Origin: SKVL01 sp964559575
GTDB lineage: Bacteria > Patescibacteriota > Minisyncoccia > Phycocordibacterales > CSBR16-193
Direction of reading: 5' to 3'
Assembly (NCBI GenBank): GCA_964559575.1
Contig: CAZLGQ010000011.1
Coordinates: forward strand, 1 to 14,196
Length of the DNA: 14,196 nucleotides
Shown here: positions 5,632 through 13,035 of the stretch, one piece after another
Numbering within the stretch: position 1 is the first letter of the stretch
How the letters are laid out: each line of letters begins with the position of its first letter
Position numbers and translations under genes: made by a program
The notes under the pieces: generated by a model
Databases searched by the model: none
What the model saw: only the letters and a program-made list of their open reading frames with translations
Told to the model about the DNA's origin: nothing

Positions 5632-5654
5632 GTTATTTAATTTTTTTAAATAAC
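5632..5654. repeat. AT-rich hairpin between clpP and rny
   Basis: GTTATTTAA (5632-5640) is perfectly complementary to TTAAATAAC (5646-5654) around five T bases. It lies in the 230-base spacer downstream of clpP and upstream of rny (both minus strand). It might be a weak terminator of clpP, but it is very AT-rich and unproven. Confidence 0.35.
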
Positions 5655-5758
5655 AAATTTTTTATATATAAAGTTTTTAAAATAAGTAAAACTAAAACCC
5701 GATTTTGAGGATCTGTGTGAAGTTTCGGTATTAATTATAGAGTTATAGTATAAATTTA

Positions 5759-6376
5759 CTATTGTTTTGAGGCGTAAATTTTATCTATAATACCGTATTT
5801 TTTAGCTTCTTCTGAAGACATAAAGAAGTCTCGATCAACGTCTTTTTCTATATTTGAAAGGTTCTTTCCGGTGTTTTTAGCCAGTATCTTATTCAGTTTT
5901 TCTCTGGTTTTTAGTATATGTTTAGCGGTTATCTCTATGTCTGAAGCTCTTCCTTCAGCACCTCCCCAGGGTTGGTGTATCATAATCTCGGAATTTGGTA
6001 AGGCAAATCTTTTGTTTTTAGCTCCTGCTGAAAGAATAATAGCTCCACCCGAGGCTGCTATTCCTACACATACGGTTGAAACATCGTTTTTTATATGGTT
6101 CATAGTGTCTAACATCGCTAAAGTGGATGTAACTGAACCTCCGGGAGAGTTTATGTAGAGCTGTATGTCTTTTTGTGGGTTTTCAGATTGAAGAAAAAGT
6201 AATTGAGCAATAACCAAATTAGCTAAATTATCATCTATAACTCCACCTAAAAAAACTATGTTTTCGCGTAAAAGTCGCGAATATATATCATAAGCTCTTT
6301 CGCCGAATTGTGATTTTTCTATAACAGTAGGTATTAACATAAATTGCGATCCAAGATTACTGATTAAATCTACCAC
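5759..6376 (-). CDS. clpP: ATP-dependent Clp protease proteolytic subunit ClpP
   Basis: The 205 residues are the usual length of ClpP. The serine protease triad is visible: Ser109 in GIAASGGA, His134 in MIHQPWGG and Asp183 in DRDFF. The N-terminal MLIPTVIEKSQFGERAYDIYSRLL segment is typical. ClpP forms a double heptamer ring that degrades proteins unfolded by a Clp ATPase, which is not in this window. The start is taken at GTG (6376), with an in-frame TAA shortly upstream; ATG at Met13 (6340) is an alternative and would remove a short N-terminal extension that resembles a propeptide. It follows the trigger factor gene as in many bacteria, but a terminator lies between the two. Confidence 0.97.
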   Translation of the reverse strand: MVDLISNLGSQFMLIPTVIEKSQFGERAYDIYSRLLRENIVFLGGVIDDNLANLVIAQLLFLQSENPQKDIQLYINSPGGSVTSTLAMLDTMNHIKNDVSTVCVGIAASGGAIILSAGAKNKRFALPNSEIMIHQPWGGAEGRASDIEITAKHILKTREKLNKILAKNTGKNLSNIEKDVDRDFFMSSEEAKKYGIIDKIYASKQ

Positions 6377-6447
6377 AAGTTTTTTTTAAAAACAAATTTT
6401 ATTTTTAATGATGGTCTGTTGTTTTAGAAAAAAATCATTTTATACTT

Positions 6448-6477
6448 AAAATCCCGATCAATTTTGATCGGGATTTT
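6448..6477. terminator. Intrinsic terminator between tig and clpP
   Basis: AAAATCCCGATCAA (6448-6461) is perfectly complementary to 6464-6477, with flanking A and T runs. It is a strong hairpin that ends the trigger factor transcript on the minus strand, so clpP needs its own promoter (a TATAAA-like box lies near 6440) or read-through. Confidence 0.8.
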
Positions 6478-6499
6478 GTATTTTAATAAATTTAAAATA

Positions 6500-7642
6500 T
6501 TAAGATTTGTCTTCTTCCGAAGAATTTTCTTCCTTGGAATTTTTTTCTTTTTTGGTTTCGTTACTGTTGTTTTTTTCCGCAATAGAAGCTAAAAAAGAAA
6601 GAGTTTTTTCGTTTTTTATCTGTGATTCAACAAATACTTTAACTTTTTCCGGATCTGCTTCTTTATACTGTTCAAGAATATTATTTGTTTGGTTTTCTAC
6701 GGTTTCCGGATCTGCTTCTATTCCTTCTTTTGAAGCTATGGTATTTAGAATAAGTTGAGTTTTTGCACGTTTTTTAGCGTTTTCTTTCCATTCAGACCGA
6801 ATATCTTCTTCTTTTTTTTGTATTTTTGAAAGATAGTCTGAAAATTCCAAACCTGCTTTCTTTACATCTTCTTTAAGTTGAGCCATCATTTTATCCAGTT
6901 CTGAGTCAATTAGTATCTGTGGTAAGTCAATGGAAGATTCTTCAATTATGGAATCAAGAATCGCTGTCCATTGTTTTTCTTGTTCTTGGGCTTTCTTCTG
7001 TCTTAATAGATGTTCTTTTATTTTTTTATTAAAATCTTCTAAATCGGAAAATTCACCTAAAGAAGAAACGAATTCATCAGTCATAGCCGGAAGATCTTCT
7101 TCTTTTAGAGATTCAGGAGAGGGGACTTCTTCTCCTTTTTGTCTTTTTTCTTCTAAAGCCTGACTGGATCTAATGTTTTTTACTGTTTCTTTAAATTCTT
7201 CCTCTGAAACTTCAGGGTTTTCTGTTATGGGATTTTCTTCTGCGGCTTTTTGGGCTGTTTCTTTATAATTACCAAGTTTTACTTCCGGCATAGTGGCTGT
7301 TTTTATTTTAAAACCGAGATCGCTTTCCGGGGCTATTTTGGTTATAGTTACTTGAGGTTGTCCTAACGGGTTTATCTTTTGATCTTCTAAAATAAGAGGG
7401 TATTCTCTTTGTAAAATATTTTCTGCAGTTTTTTGCATTATATTACCCTGTCCCATATTTTTTTCTACAGTTTCCAAAGGAGCTTTTCCTTTTCTGAAAC
7501 CGTCTATTTCCATTTCTTCTTGGGATCTTTTTAGTACTTCTTTATATTCTTTTTTAACTTCTTCTGCCGGAATTTCGGCGGTTATTTCAACTTCTGAGTT
7601 ATCCGGGTACTCTACTTTTATATTTTTACTTATTGATTTCAT
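6500..7642 (-). CDS. tig: Trigger factor lacking the PPIase domain
   Basis: This 380-residue protein has the trigger factor ribosome-binding domain at its N-terminus, with the signature GFRKGKAP at residues 48-55, which docks at the ribosomal exit tunnel. The C-terminal chaperone domain starts near LPAMTDEFVSSLGEF (184-198). Between them the family normally has an FKBP-type prolyl isomerase domain of roughly 80-100 residues. Here only a charged linker remains (about 130-183), with no FKBP-like motifs. The C-terminus (about 357-380) is a Glu/Lys/Ser/Asn-rich tail. The protein should still act as a nascent-chain holdase. It neighbours clpP in the conserved order but is separated from it by a terminator. 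Confidence 0.93.
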   Translation of the reverse strand: MKSISKNIKVEYPDNSEVEITAEIPAEEVKKEYKEVLKRSQEEMEIDGFRKGKAPLETVEKNMGQGNIMQKTAENILQREYPLILEDQKINPLGQPQVTITKIAPESDLGFKIKTATMPEVKLGNYKETAQKAAEENPITENPEVSEEEFKETVKNIRSSQALEEKRQKGEEVPSPESLKEEDLPAMTDEFVSSLGEFSDLEDFNKKIKEHLLRQKKAQEQEKQWTAILDSIIEESSIDLPQILIDSELDKMMAQLKEDVKKAGLEFSDYLSKIQKKEEDIRSEWKENAKKRAKTQLILNTIASKEGIEADPETVENQTNNILEQYKEADPEKVKVFVESQIKNEKTLSFLASIAEKNNSNETKKEKNSKEENSSEEDKS

Positions 7643-7750
7643 ATTTTTTAAATTATTTGCAAATTCTTCGGCAGTATATCATAAGATCTTAAAAAAACCA
7701 TGTTTTAAATAGTTTTATTTAATAAAATATATCTTTTTGGATAAGTAAAT

Positions 7751-7787
7751 AAAACAGTCTCTTGTAAAGATTACAAGAGACTGTTTT
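7751..7787. terminator. Intrinsic terminator after the acidic membrane protein gene
   Basis: A perfect 17-base stem (AAAACAGTCTCTTGTAA at 7751-7767 with 7771-7787) has a 3-base loop and T-rich ends on both strands. It lies just downstream of the minus-strand gene at 7807-8187 and upstream of tig. Confidence 0.85.
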
Positions 7788-7806
7788 GTGTTTTTTTATT
7801 ATACTT

Positions 7807-8187
7807 TTATTCCTCTTCTTCCTCTTCTTCCTCTTCTTCAAATTCTTCATCTATTTCATCTAAATCTTCATCCATTTCATCCAATTCCTCTTCCATTTCA
7901 TCTAATTCCTCCTCCATTTCACTTTCTTCCTCTTCCTCTATAGGATCTTCTTCTATTACCGGATCAATCTCGTCTTGTGTCCAGAAAAAGATAGCTCCTA
8001 AGACAATGATCACTATTATAAGGATTATTCCTATTAAGGGACCAACAGGGCTTTTGTTTTCTTCAATATCTTCTTCTACATTAAAAGAAGTATTTTCTTC
8101 ATTGTTACTTTCTTGACCCATTGGTTCTTGATTGTTTTCACCTCCTTCCATTTCGTTTGGGTGAGGTTGTTTTTCTTCTTCGTTCAT
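7807..8187 (-). CDS. Acidic single-pass membrane protein with heptad-repeat tail
   Basis: I do not recognise a family for this 126-residue protein. It has an acidic, Asn/Gln/Glu-rich N-terminus (1-46), one clear membrane helix (about 48-69, rich in Ile/Val/Leu) and an almost purely Glu/Asp tail (72-126). In the tail, Met91, Leu95, Met98, Leu102, Met105, Leu109, Ile112 and Phe116 follow a strict 4/3 spacing, so it is a coiled-coil heptad with all other positions acidic, ending in a run of about ten Glu. The only basic residues, Lys6 and Lys45, are N-terminal, which favours an outside tail. A TATAAC box nine bases before the ATG suggests a leaderless mRNA. Confidence 0.75.
   Translation of the reverse strand: MNEEEKQPHPNEMEGGENNQEPMGQESNNEENTSFNVEEDIEENKSPVGPLIGIILIIVIIVLGAIFFWTQDEIDPVIEEDPIEEEEESEMEEELDEMEEELDEMDEDLDEIDEEFEEEEEEEEEE
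7810..7836. repeat. Three tandem 9-base repeats encoding poly-Glu
   Basis: TTCCTCTTC occurs three times in a row at the 3' end of the acidic membrane protein gene and encodes Glu residues on the minus strand. Such a tract could change length by slippage in steps of three residues without a frameshift. Confidence 0.7.
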
Positions 8188-8196
8188 ATTTTTTTT

Positions 8197-8202
8197 GTTA
8201 TA
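8197..8202 (-). promoter_or_regulatory. -10 box of the acidic membrane protein gene
   Basis: TATAAC on the minus strand ends nine bases before the ATG. This gives a predicted leader of only a few bases. Confidence 0.4.
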
Positions 8203-8264
8203 CTTATAATTACTTATAAACTAAATTTTATTATAACACTTTTTTTATTTTTATCTCAATACTT

Positions 8265-9050
8265 TTATTCAGGTAATTCTGTTTCTACCTCAGCTCTGGC
8301 TTTTCTAAGAGAGTTTATAACCTCAACAAATTTTTGACGGGTTTCGTTTAAACTTTCTCTTGCTGTATTTACAAGAGCTCTTATCTCCTGAGCGGAAGTT
8401 TCATTTTCTGTGATGTTTGATAGTTCTTCAGAAATCGTTTTTATATTGGTTCGGGAGTCTTCTAATGATATTTTAGCTTCAACAAATAGATCTAAACTTT
8501 CTTCTACGTCTGCACCCATACTTTCAAGTGTTTCTATACGATTTTCTATTCTTCCTGCTATCCCTTCAAGTGAATCTAGTACTTTATTTAATTGGTTTTC
8601 CATTCTTTCAATACCCAGTATTACACGATCTCTTGCTTCGTCTTGAAGAGTTTTTCTTCTTTCTTCTTGTTTTTCTAGTATTTCTTGACGTTTTTCTTCT
8701 ACTCTTTCTCTTACCGAAACAGGAGTAGCTCTTTTGGAATTTTCTTTTTGTTCTTCCATCCTTGTTTGTATTTGGTTTTGAATTCCGGACAAACCTCTTT
8801 CATCTTTTTGAGTAGTAATTTCTTCCGTATTTTCTTCGTCATTTATGTTTTCAGTAGGTTTATGTTCTTTTTCTTCTAAATCGCCATCCGGAACATTTTC
8901 AGGTGTTCTTTCCTCAACAGTTTCTTGTTCTGTTTTTTCCGGTTCTTCTTCTGTTATAAACCCTTTCACGTTAAAAGGAAGGAGTAAATTTAGTACTATA
9001 ATGAATGTTAAAACAGATAAAGTATTTAATATAAATTTGTTTTTTATCAT
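8265..9050 (-). CDS. Secreted or anchored coiled-coil protein of unknown function
   Basis: The 261 residues have no family I can name. Residues 1-30 form a signal peptide or anchor: MIKNK, then a hydrophobic stretch (about 7-26), then NVKG. Residues 33-85 are Glu/Thr/Asn-rich and disordered in appearance. From about 105 to 255 the protein is a long charged helical region, likely a coiled coil, with many Arg/Glu/Leu heptad-like stretches. No catalytic motif or cysteine is visible. It probably sits outside the cytoplasmic membrane as a structural or spacer protein. It lies next to the acidic membrane protein, on the same strand with about 77 bases between them, so the two may be expressed together. 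No Shine-Dalgarno motif is seen. Confidence 0.75.
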   Translation of the reverse strand: MIKNKFILNTLSVLTFIIVLNLLLPFNVKGFITEEEPEKTEQETVEERTPENVPDGDLEEKEHKPTENINDEENTEEITTQKDERGLSGIQNQIQTRMEEQKENSKRATPVSVRERVEEKRQEILEKQEERRKTLQDEARDRVILGIERMENQLNKVLDSLEGIAGRIENRIETLESMGADVEESLDLFVEAKISLEDSRTNIKTISEELSNITENETSAQEIRALVNTARESLNETRQKFVEVINSLRKARAEVETELPE

Positions 9051-9158
9051 ATTTATTTAATGATTAATTAATTTTATTTTTAATATGTAAATATTTCTTA
9101 CATTTACATTATTTTAATTTAACATCTTTTATTTTTTTATATAAGTGGATATTTATAT

Positions 9159-9195
9159 AAAAAACACCACCTCTTGTTTAGAAGTGGTGTTTTTT
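9159..9195. terminator. Intrinsic terminator downstream of ppa
   Basis: The stem ACACCAC with GTGGTGT is extended by A and T runs (9159-9170 with 9184-9195) and by a small inner TCT-AGA pairing. It is placed right after the ppa stop codon on the minus strand and is symmetrical enough to work in both directions. Confidence 0.85.
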
Positions 9196-9213
9196 AAAAA
9201 ATATTTTTTTAAT

Positions 9214-9738
9214 TTACTCTTTAAATTTTTCTTTATATAGTTTCATGCTTCTTTCAAATGCTTTTTCAGCTTCTTTTTTCCCTTTAAAACCTTTTATGTC
9301 CACTTTTTTCCCTTGAAGGTCTTTATATGTAGAGTAAAAGTGCCTCATTTCTTTTAGTGAGTGTTTGTTAATATCTGTTAGGTCTTTGGTATCATTCCAT
9401 CTGGGATCTTCAGCCGGAACCGCTATAACTTTATCATCTGCTTCTCCGCTATCTACCATTTTCATTAACGCTACCGGTCTTGATCTTACTAATACTCCGG
9501 GAGATAAGGGGTAAGTAGTTAAAATTACAACATCAAGAGCATCATCATCATCCCAAAGGGTTTGAGGGACAAAACCATAATCATAAGGAATATCTTGAGC
9601 TGTGTGCATTACTCTGTCTAAGGCAATTAGACCGGTTTTTTTGTCTATTTCATATTTATTTTTAGAACCCCTGGGTACTTCTATTATAACGTTCATTTCG
9701 TTTTTTTTACCAGCGGGTAGATCGTGCCATAAGTTCAT
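9214..9738 (-). CDS. ppa: Inorganic pyrophosphatase (family I)
   Basis: A 174-residue soluble pyrophosphatase, almost the same length as the E. coli enzyme (175). It hydrolyses PPi to two phosphates with Mg2+, pulling nucleic acid and protein synthesis forward. Active-site residues visible by comparison with E. coli Ppa are Glu20, Lys28, Glu30, Arg42, Tyr54, the metal-binding Asp64, Asp66 and Asp69, Asp96, Asp101, Tyr138 and Lys139. The PROSITE-type signature DGDPxD reads DDDALD here: Gly and Pro are replaced but all three metal ligands are kept. It is a single gene with its own terminator, downstream of nusA by about 55 bases. Confidence 0.97.
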   Translation of the reverse strand: MNLWHDLPAGKKNEMNVIIEVPRGSKNKYEIDKKTGLIALDRVMHTAQDIPYDYGFVPQTLWDDDDALDVVILTTYPLSPGVLVRSRPVALMKMVDSGEADDKVIAVPAEDPRWNDTKDLTDINKHSLKEMRHFYSTYKDLQGKKVDIKGFKGKKEAEKAFERSMKLYKEKFKE

Positions 9739-9793
9739 ATTATTTGTTTTATTTATTAATAATAATTAATTTTATCAAAAAAAATTGATTTTT

Positions 9794-11086
9794 CTAATTT
9801 TCTTCTTTTGATTCTTCATTATTTTTCGGTTCTTTTTCTTCTATTTTCTCCGTTTCTTCTTTTTCTGATTCTGCTTCTAATTCCGTTTCTTCCTTTTCTT
9901 TATTTTTGTCTTCATCTATAATTTCTTGCTCTTGTATTTCAACTTTTCCTTTTTCATCAGCTTGTGCTACGGACTCTCCTTCTGTGGATTTAATATCAAT
10001 TCGCCAACCTGTCAGTCTTGCTGCTAAGCGAACATTTTGTCCACCTCTTCCTATAGCCAAAGACTGTTGGTCTTCTTGAACTTCAACATGCGCTTCTTTG
10101 TTTTCTTCGTCTATTTTTACACTTAATATAGTTGCGGGTGATAGTGAATCAGCTACAAACTGTTCCGGATCATTAGACCATTCTATAATATCTATTTTTT
10201 CTCCACCTAACTCACTCATAACAGTTGAAACTCTTACACCTCTTTGACCTACAAGTGATCCTACCGGATCTATACTTTCATCGTTGGATAAGGTGGCAAT
10301 TTTACTTCTGGAACCCGGTTCTCTTGCTATGGATTTTATTTCTATAACCTTACTTGAAATTTCCGGAGCCTCGGCTTCAAAAAGTTTTTCTAAGAACTTT
10401 GGATGAGATCTTGAGAGTTTTAAAAATACACCGCGAGAACTTTCTTCAACTTGATAAAGATAGGCTCTTATACGCTCTCCTTGCCTGTATCTTTCTCCCG
10501 GGATCTGTTCTTCATAAGGCATAACACCTGTAGCTCTATCCATATCAATAAAAATATTACCCCTTTCTATTCTTTGGACTGTACCACTTACAACTTCTCC
10601 TTCTTTTCCGCCGAACTCATTAAGAACGGAAACTTTTTCAGCTTCACGTATTTTTTGCATTATAACCTGTTTAGCCGTTTGAGATGCAATACGACCGTAG
10701 TCTTTATCTCCCTCTAGGGGAAAAGATATTTCTTCTTCTATTTCAGCATCTTTTTTTATTTTTTGAGCGTCTTCAATAAAAATGTGTTGTTCGGGGTTAT
10801 AGATTATTTTTCCTTCTTCTAAAGCCTTTTTACGAGAGTCTTTATCTGTTAGATCTTCTTCAAAAACCACTGCATCTTTATCTACCACTATTTTGATCTG
10901 TTCTAACTGTGCTGTTCCTGTATTGTTGTCAAAGTGAGCTCTTATTATTTGACCTCTTTTTCCGTATTCTTTTTTATAAGCGGTAGCCAAAGCCCACTCT
11001 ATAGCTTCTATTATTTTATCCCTGGGGATACCTCTTTCTTCTTCCAGTTGGTTTAAGATAGAGTTTATAACTTTTAAATCAAACAT
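9794..11086 (-). CDS. nusA: Transcription termination/antitermination factor NusA
   Basis: 430 residues with the standard core: the RNA-polymerase-binding N-terminal domain (1-125), an S1 domain (about 160-226), KH1 (about 243-310, with GSLVGQRGVRV) and KH2 (about 320-367, with LAIGRGGQNVRLA). The proteobacterial C-terminal AR repeats are missing. Instead residues 368-430 form a low-complexity Glu/Lys tail. NusA controls RNA polymerase pausing and termination. The usual neighbours rimP and infB are absent: it is transcribed away from pilB from a shared spacer. TATAAT boxes lie 9 and 14 bases before the ATG (11096-11101 and 11101-11106, minus strand), so the mRNA is probably leaderless or nearly so. 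Confidence 0.97.
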   Translation of the reverse strand: MFDLKVINSILNQLEEERGIPRDKIIEAIEWALATAYKKEYGKRGQIIRAHFDNNTGTAQLEQIKIVVDKDAVVFEEDLTDKDSRKKALEEGKIIYNPEQHIFIEDAQKIKKDAEIEEEISFPLEGDKDYGRIASQTAKQVIMQKIREAEKVSVLNEFGGKEGEVVSGTVQRIERGNIFIDMDRATGVMPYEEQIPGERYRQGERIRAYLYQVEESSRGVFLKLSRSHPKFLEKLFEAEAPEISSKVIEIKSIAREPGSRSKIATLSNDESIDPVGSLVGQRGVRVSTVMSELGGEKIDIIEWSNDPEQFVADSLSPATILSVKIDEENKEAHVEVQEDQQSLAIGRGGQNVRLAARLTGWRIDIKSTEGESVAQADEKGKVEIQEQEIIDEDKNKEKEETELEAESEKEETEKIEEKEPKNNEESKEEN

Positions 11087-11095
11087 GTTATTAAA

Positions 11096-11106
11096 ATTAT
11101 ATTATA
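11096..11106 (-). promoter_or_regulatory. Overlapping -10 boxes of nusA
   Basis: Two TATAAT hexamers sharing one base (11096-11101 and 11101-11106 on the minus strand) end 9 and 14 bases before the nusA ATG. The -35 side is A/T-only. Confidence 0.45.
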
Positions 11107-11140
11107 AGTTTTTAAATATTTTTTATTATAAATAAATAAA

Positions 11141-11159
11141 GTTCGCGGAAACCGCGAAC
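11141..11159. promoter_or_regulatory. GC-rich dyad in the nusA-pilB divergent spacer
   Basis: GTTCGCGG (11141-11148) is exactly complementary to CCGCGAAC (11152-11159) around AAA. It stands out from the AT-only spacer. Because the flanking genes diverge, it is not in a terminator position for either. It lies about 35 bases upstream of the nusA -10 boxes and about 75 bases upstream of the pilB -10 box, which suits an operator; an end signal for an unseen transcript is the alternative. Confidence 0.5.
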
Positions 11160-11231
11160 ATCATTACTTTAAATATACGCACAATTATTATTAATGTCAA
11201 CAGATCATTATTAAAAAATTTCTGTTATTAT

Positions 11232-11240
11232 TGATATAAT
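11232..11240 (+). promoter_or_regulatory. Extended -10 promoter of pilB
   Basis: TG-A-TATAAT is an extended -10 element. It ends eight bases before the pilB ATG at 11249, so transcription should start at or next to the start codon, giving a leaderless mRNA. No clear -35 box is visible, as is common with extended -10 promoters. Confidence 0.6.
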
Positions 11241-11248
11241 AAAAAATT

Positions 11249-13003
11249 ATGAGGATTGATGAAGAAAAAATCAGAGAGTTCATATCTGACTCCGGACTTG
11301 TTTCTAAATCGGATTTTAACGAAGCTCTTCAAGAGGCTGATAAAGAAGTAAAAAGTATTGGAGATGTTTTATTAGAAAAAGGGCTTTTAAGTGAAGATGA
11401 CCTACGCAGATCTCAAGCATACATATTAGGCATTCCTTTTGTTGATCTAAAAAATGAACAGTTGGATTTTGAAGTTTTGTCTTTAATACCTGAACCAATA
11501 GCACGTAATCATAATATTATTGCTTTTAGAAAAAAAGAAAATAATAGTTTAGAGGTTGCTATGCTTGATACTGAAGATCTTGCTGCAATAGATTTTATTA
11601 AAAAGAAAACCGGATTAAAAATATTACCTCGTCTTACCGATAAAGGATCCATTAAACATGCTCTTTTACAGTATCAAAAAAGTTTAAAAGCGGAGTTTGG
11701 CGATATAATTCAAAAAGAAGCAAGTTCCTTAAAAACCGTTTCAGAAGAAGAGGAAGAAGATCTTTCGGAAGAAGATCTGAAAAAATCGGCAGAAGATCTT
11801 CCTGTTATTAGAGTTGTAGATACTTTAATAAAACATGCAATAATTCAAAATGCTTCTGATATACATATAGAACCTTTGGAAGAAAAACTTTTAGTTCGTT
11901 ATAGAATAGATGGTATTTTACGTGATGCAATGATCTTACCTCAAAATGCACTTTCCAGTATTGTTGCGCGTATAAAAGTTCTATCAAATTTAAAACTTGA
12001 TGAAAAAAGACTTCCTCAAGACGGTAGGTTTAAAACTGAAATGAATAATGAAAAAGTTTCTTTTCGTGTTTCAACTCTTCCAACTCATTATGGAGAAAAA
12101 GTTGTAATGAGGTTATTGAGAGAACAGGTTTCGGGATTTAGTTTAGAGGCTTTGGGTTTTCACGGTGAAGCTCTTGAGAGGATACACAGAGCTATAAAAT
12201 CAACTACCGGAATGATCTTAACCACCGGTCCAACCGGTTCCGGTAAAACAACAACTTTATATACAGTTTTGGATATTTTAAACACTGCGGAAGTTAATAT
12301 TTCAACCGTTGAAGATCCTGTTGAGTATCAAATGAAAAGAATAAACCAAACTCAAGTTAAACCGGAAATAGGTTTTACTTTTTCTAACGGTTTGAGAACT
12401 CTTTTGAGGCAAGATCCGGATATCATAATGGTCGGAGAGATAAGAGATAACGAAACAGCGGCACTTGCTGTTAACGCTGCTCTTACCGGTCATTTGGTCC
12501 TCTCTACGCTTCACACTAATTCTGCTGCCGGAGCTATTCCAAGACTTACTGATATGGAAATAGAACCCTTTTTAGTTACCTCTACGGTTAAAGTGGTAAT
12601 CGCTCAACGTCTTATAAGAAAATTAACCGAAGTAAAGGAAAAGTACAATTTGGATAAAGAAGAAATAAAACAACTTAAAAAAACCATTGATCTGGATAAA
12701 GTCCTTTCTTATTTAAAGGAATATAATATAGTTGAAAAAGATAAAGATTGGGAGGGTATTCCTTTTTATAAACCCAAAGCCTCTCAAGAAAGTGAAGATG
12801 GTTATAAGGGGCGTTTGGGAGTGTATGAAGTTTTAGAAGTGTCTCCTACTATTCGTGACCTAATACTTCATAATGCTTCAACTGATGAGATTGATCAGCA
12901 AGCAAAAAAAGAAGGAATGCTTTCTATGATAGAAGACGGATTATGTAAGGCTGTTCAAGGTTTTACCAGTATTGAGGAAGTTTTAAGAGTTACTTACGAA
13001 TAA
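11249..13003 (+). CDS. pilB: Type IV pilus assembly ATPase PilB (GspE family)
   Basis: A 584-residue hexameric motor ATPase that drives pilin assembly at the inner membrane. The N-terminal MshEN-type domain spans about 1-150, followed by an acidic linker (165-182) and the N2 and ATPase domains. Visible motifs are Walker A GPTGSGKT (327-334), the Asp box around VEDPVEYQ (354-361), Walker B DIIMVGEIRD (391-400) and the His box LSTLHTNSA (418-426). The insertion after IAQRLIRKL (451-459), which usually carries a CxxC...CxxC zinc site, contains no cysteine; the protein has only one Cys (566). The following GYKGRLGVYEVLEV is conserved. It is cotranscribed with pilC 32 bases downstream. It could serve a type II secretion-like or competence pilus. 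Confidence 0.96.
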   Translation: MRIDEEKIREFISDSGLVSKSDFNEALQEADKEVKSIGDVLLEKGLLSEDDLRRSQAYILGIPFVDLKNEQLDFEVLSLIPEPIARNHNIIAFRKKENNSLEVAMLDTEDLAAIDFIKKKTGLKILPRLTDKGSIKHALLQYQKSLKAEFGDIIQKEASSLKTVSEEEEEDLSEEDLKKSAEDLPVIRVVDTLIKHAIIQNASDIHIEPLEEKLLVRYRIDGILRDAMILPQNALSSIVARIKVLSNLKLDEKRLPQDGRFKTEMNNEKVSFRVSTLPTHYGEKVVMRLLREQVSGFSLEALGFHGEALERIHRAIKSTTGMILTTGPTGSGKTTTLYTVLDILNTAEVNISTVEDPVEYQMKRINQTQVKPEIGFTFSNGLRTLLRQDPDIIMVGEIRDNETAALAVNAALTGHLVLSTLHTNSAAGAIPRLTDMEIEPFLVTSTVKVVIAQRLIRKLTEVKEKYNLDKEEIKQLKKTIDLDKVLSYLKEYNIVEKDKDWEGIPFYKPKASQESEDGYKGRLGVYEVLEVSPTIRDLILHNASTDEIDQQAKKEGMLSMIEDGLCKAVQGFTSIEEVLRVTYE

Positions 13004-13035
13004 AGATTTAAATTTATTTAATATTATTTATAAAT

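Noticed and set aside
8113..9060. Several plus-strand open frames opposite the acidic and coiled-coil genes
   Set aside because: They mirror Glu/Lys-rich minus-strand coding and read as Phe/Ser/Leu-rich noise without start signals.
1753..13003. Reassigned stop codon (TGA as glycine), known in some CPR groups
   Set aside because: All genes are full length under the standard meaning of TGA and no in-frame TGA is needed.
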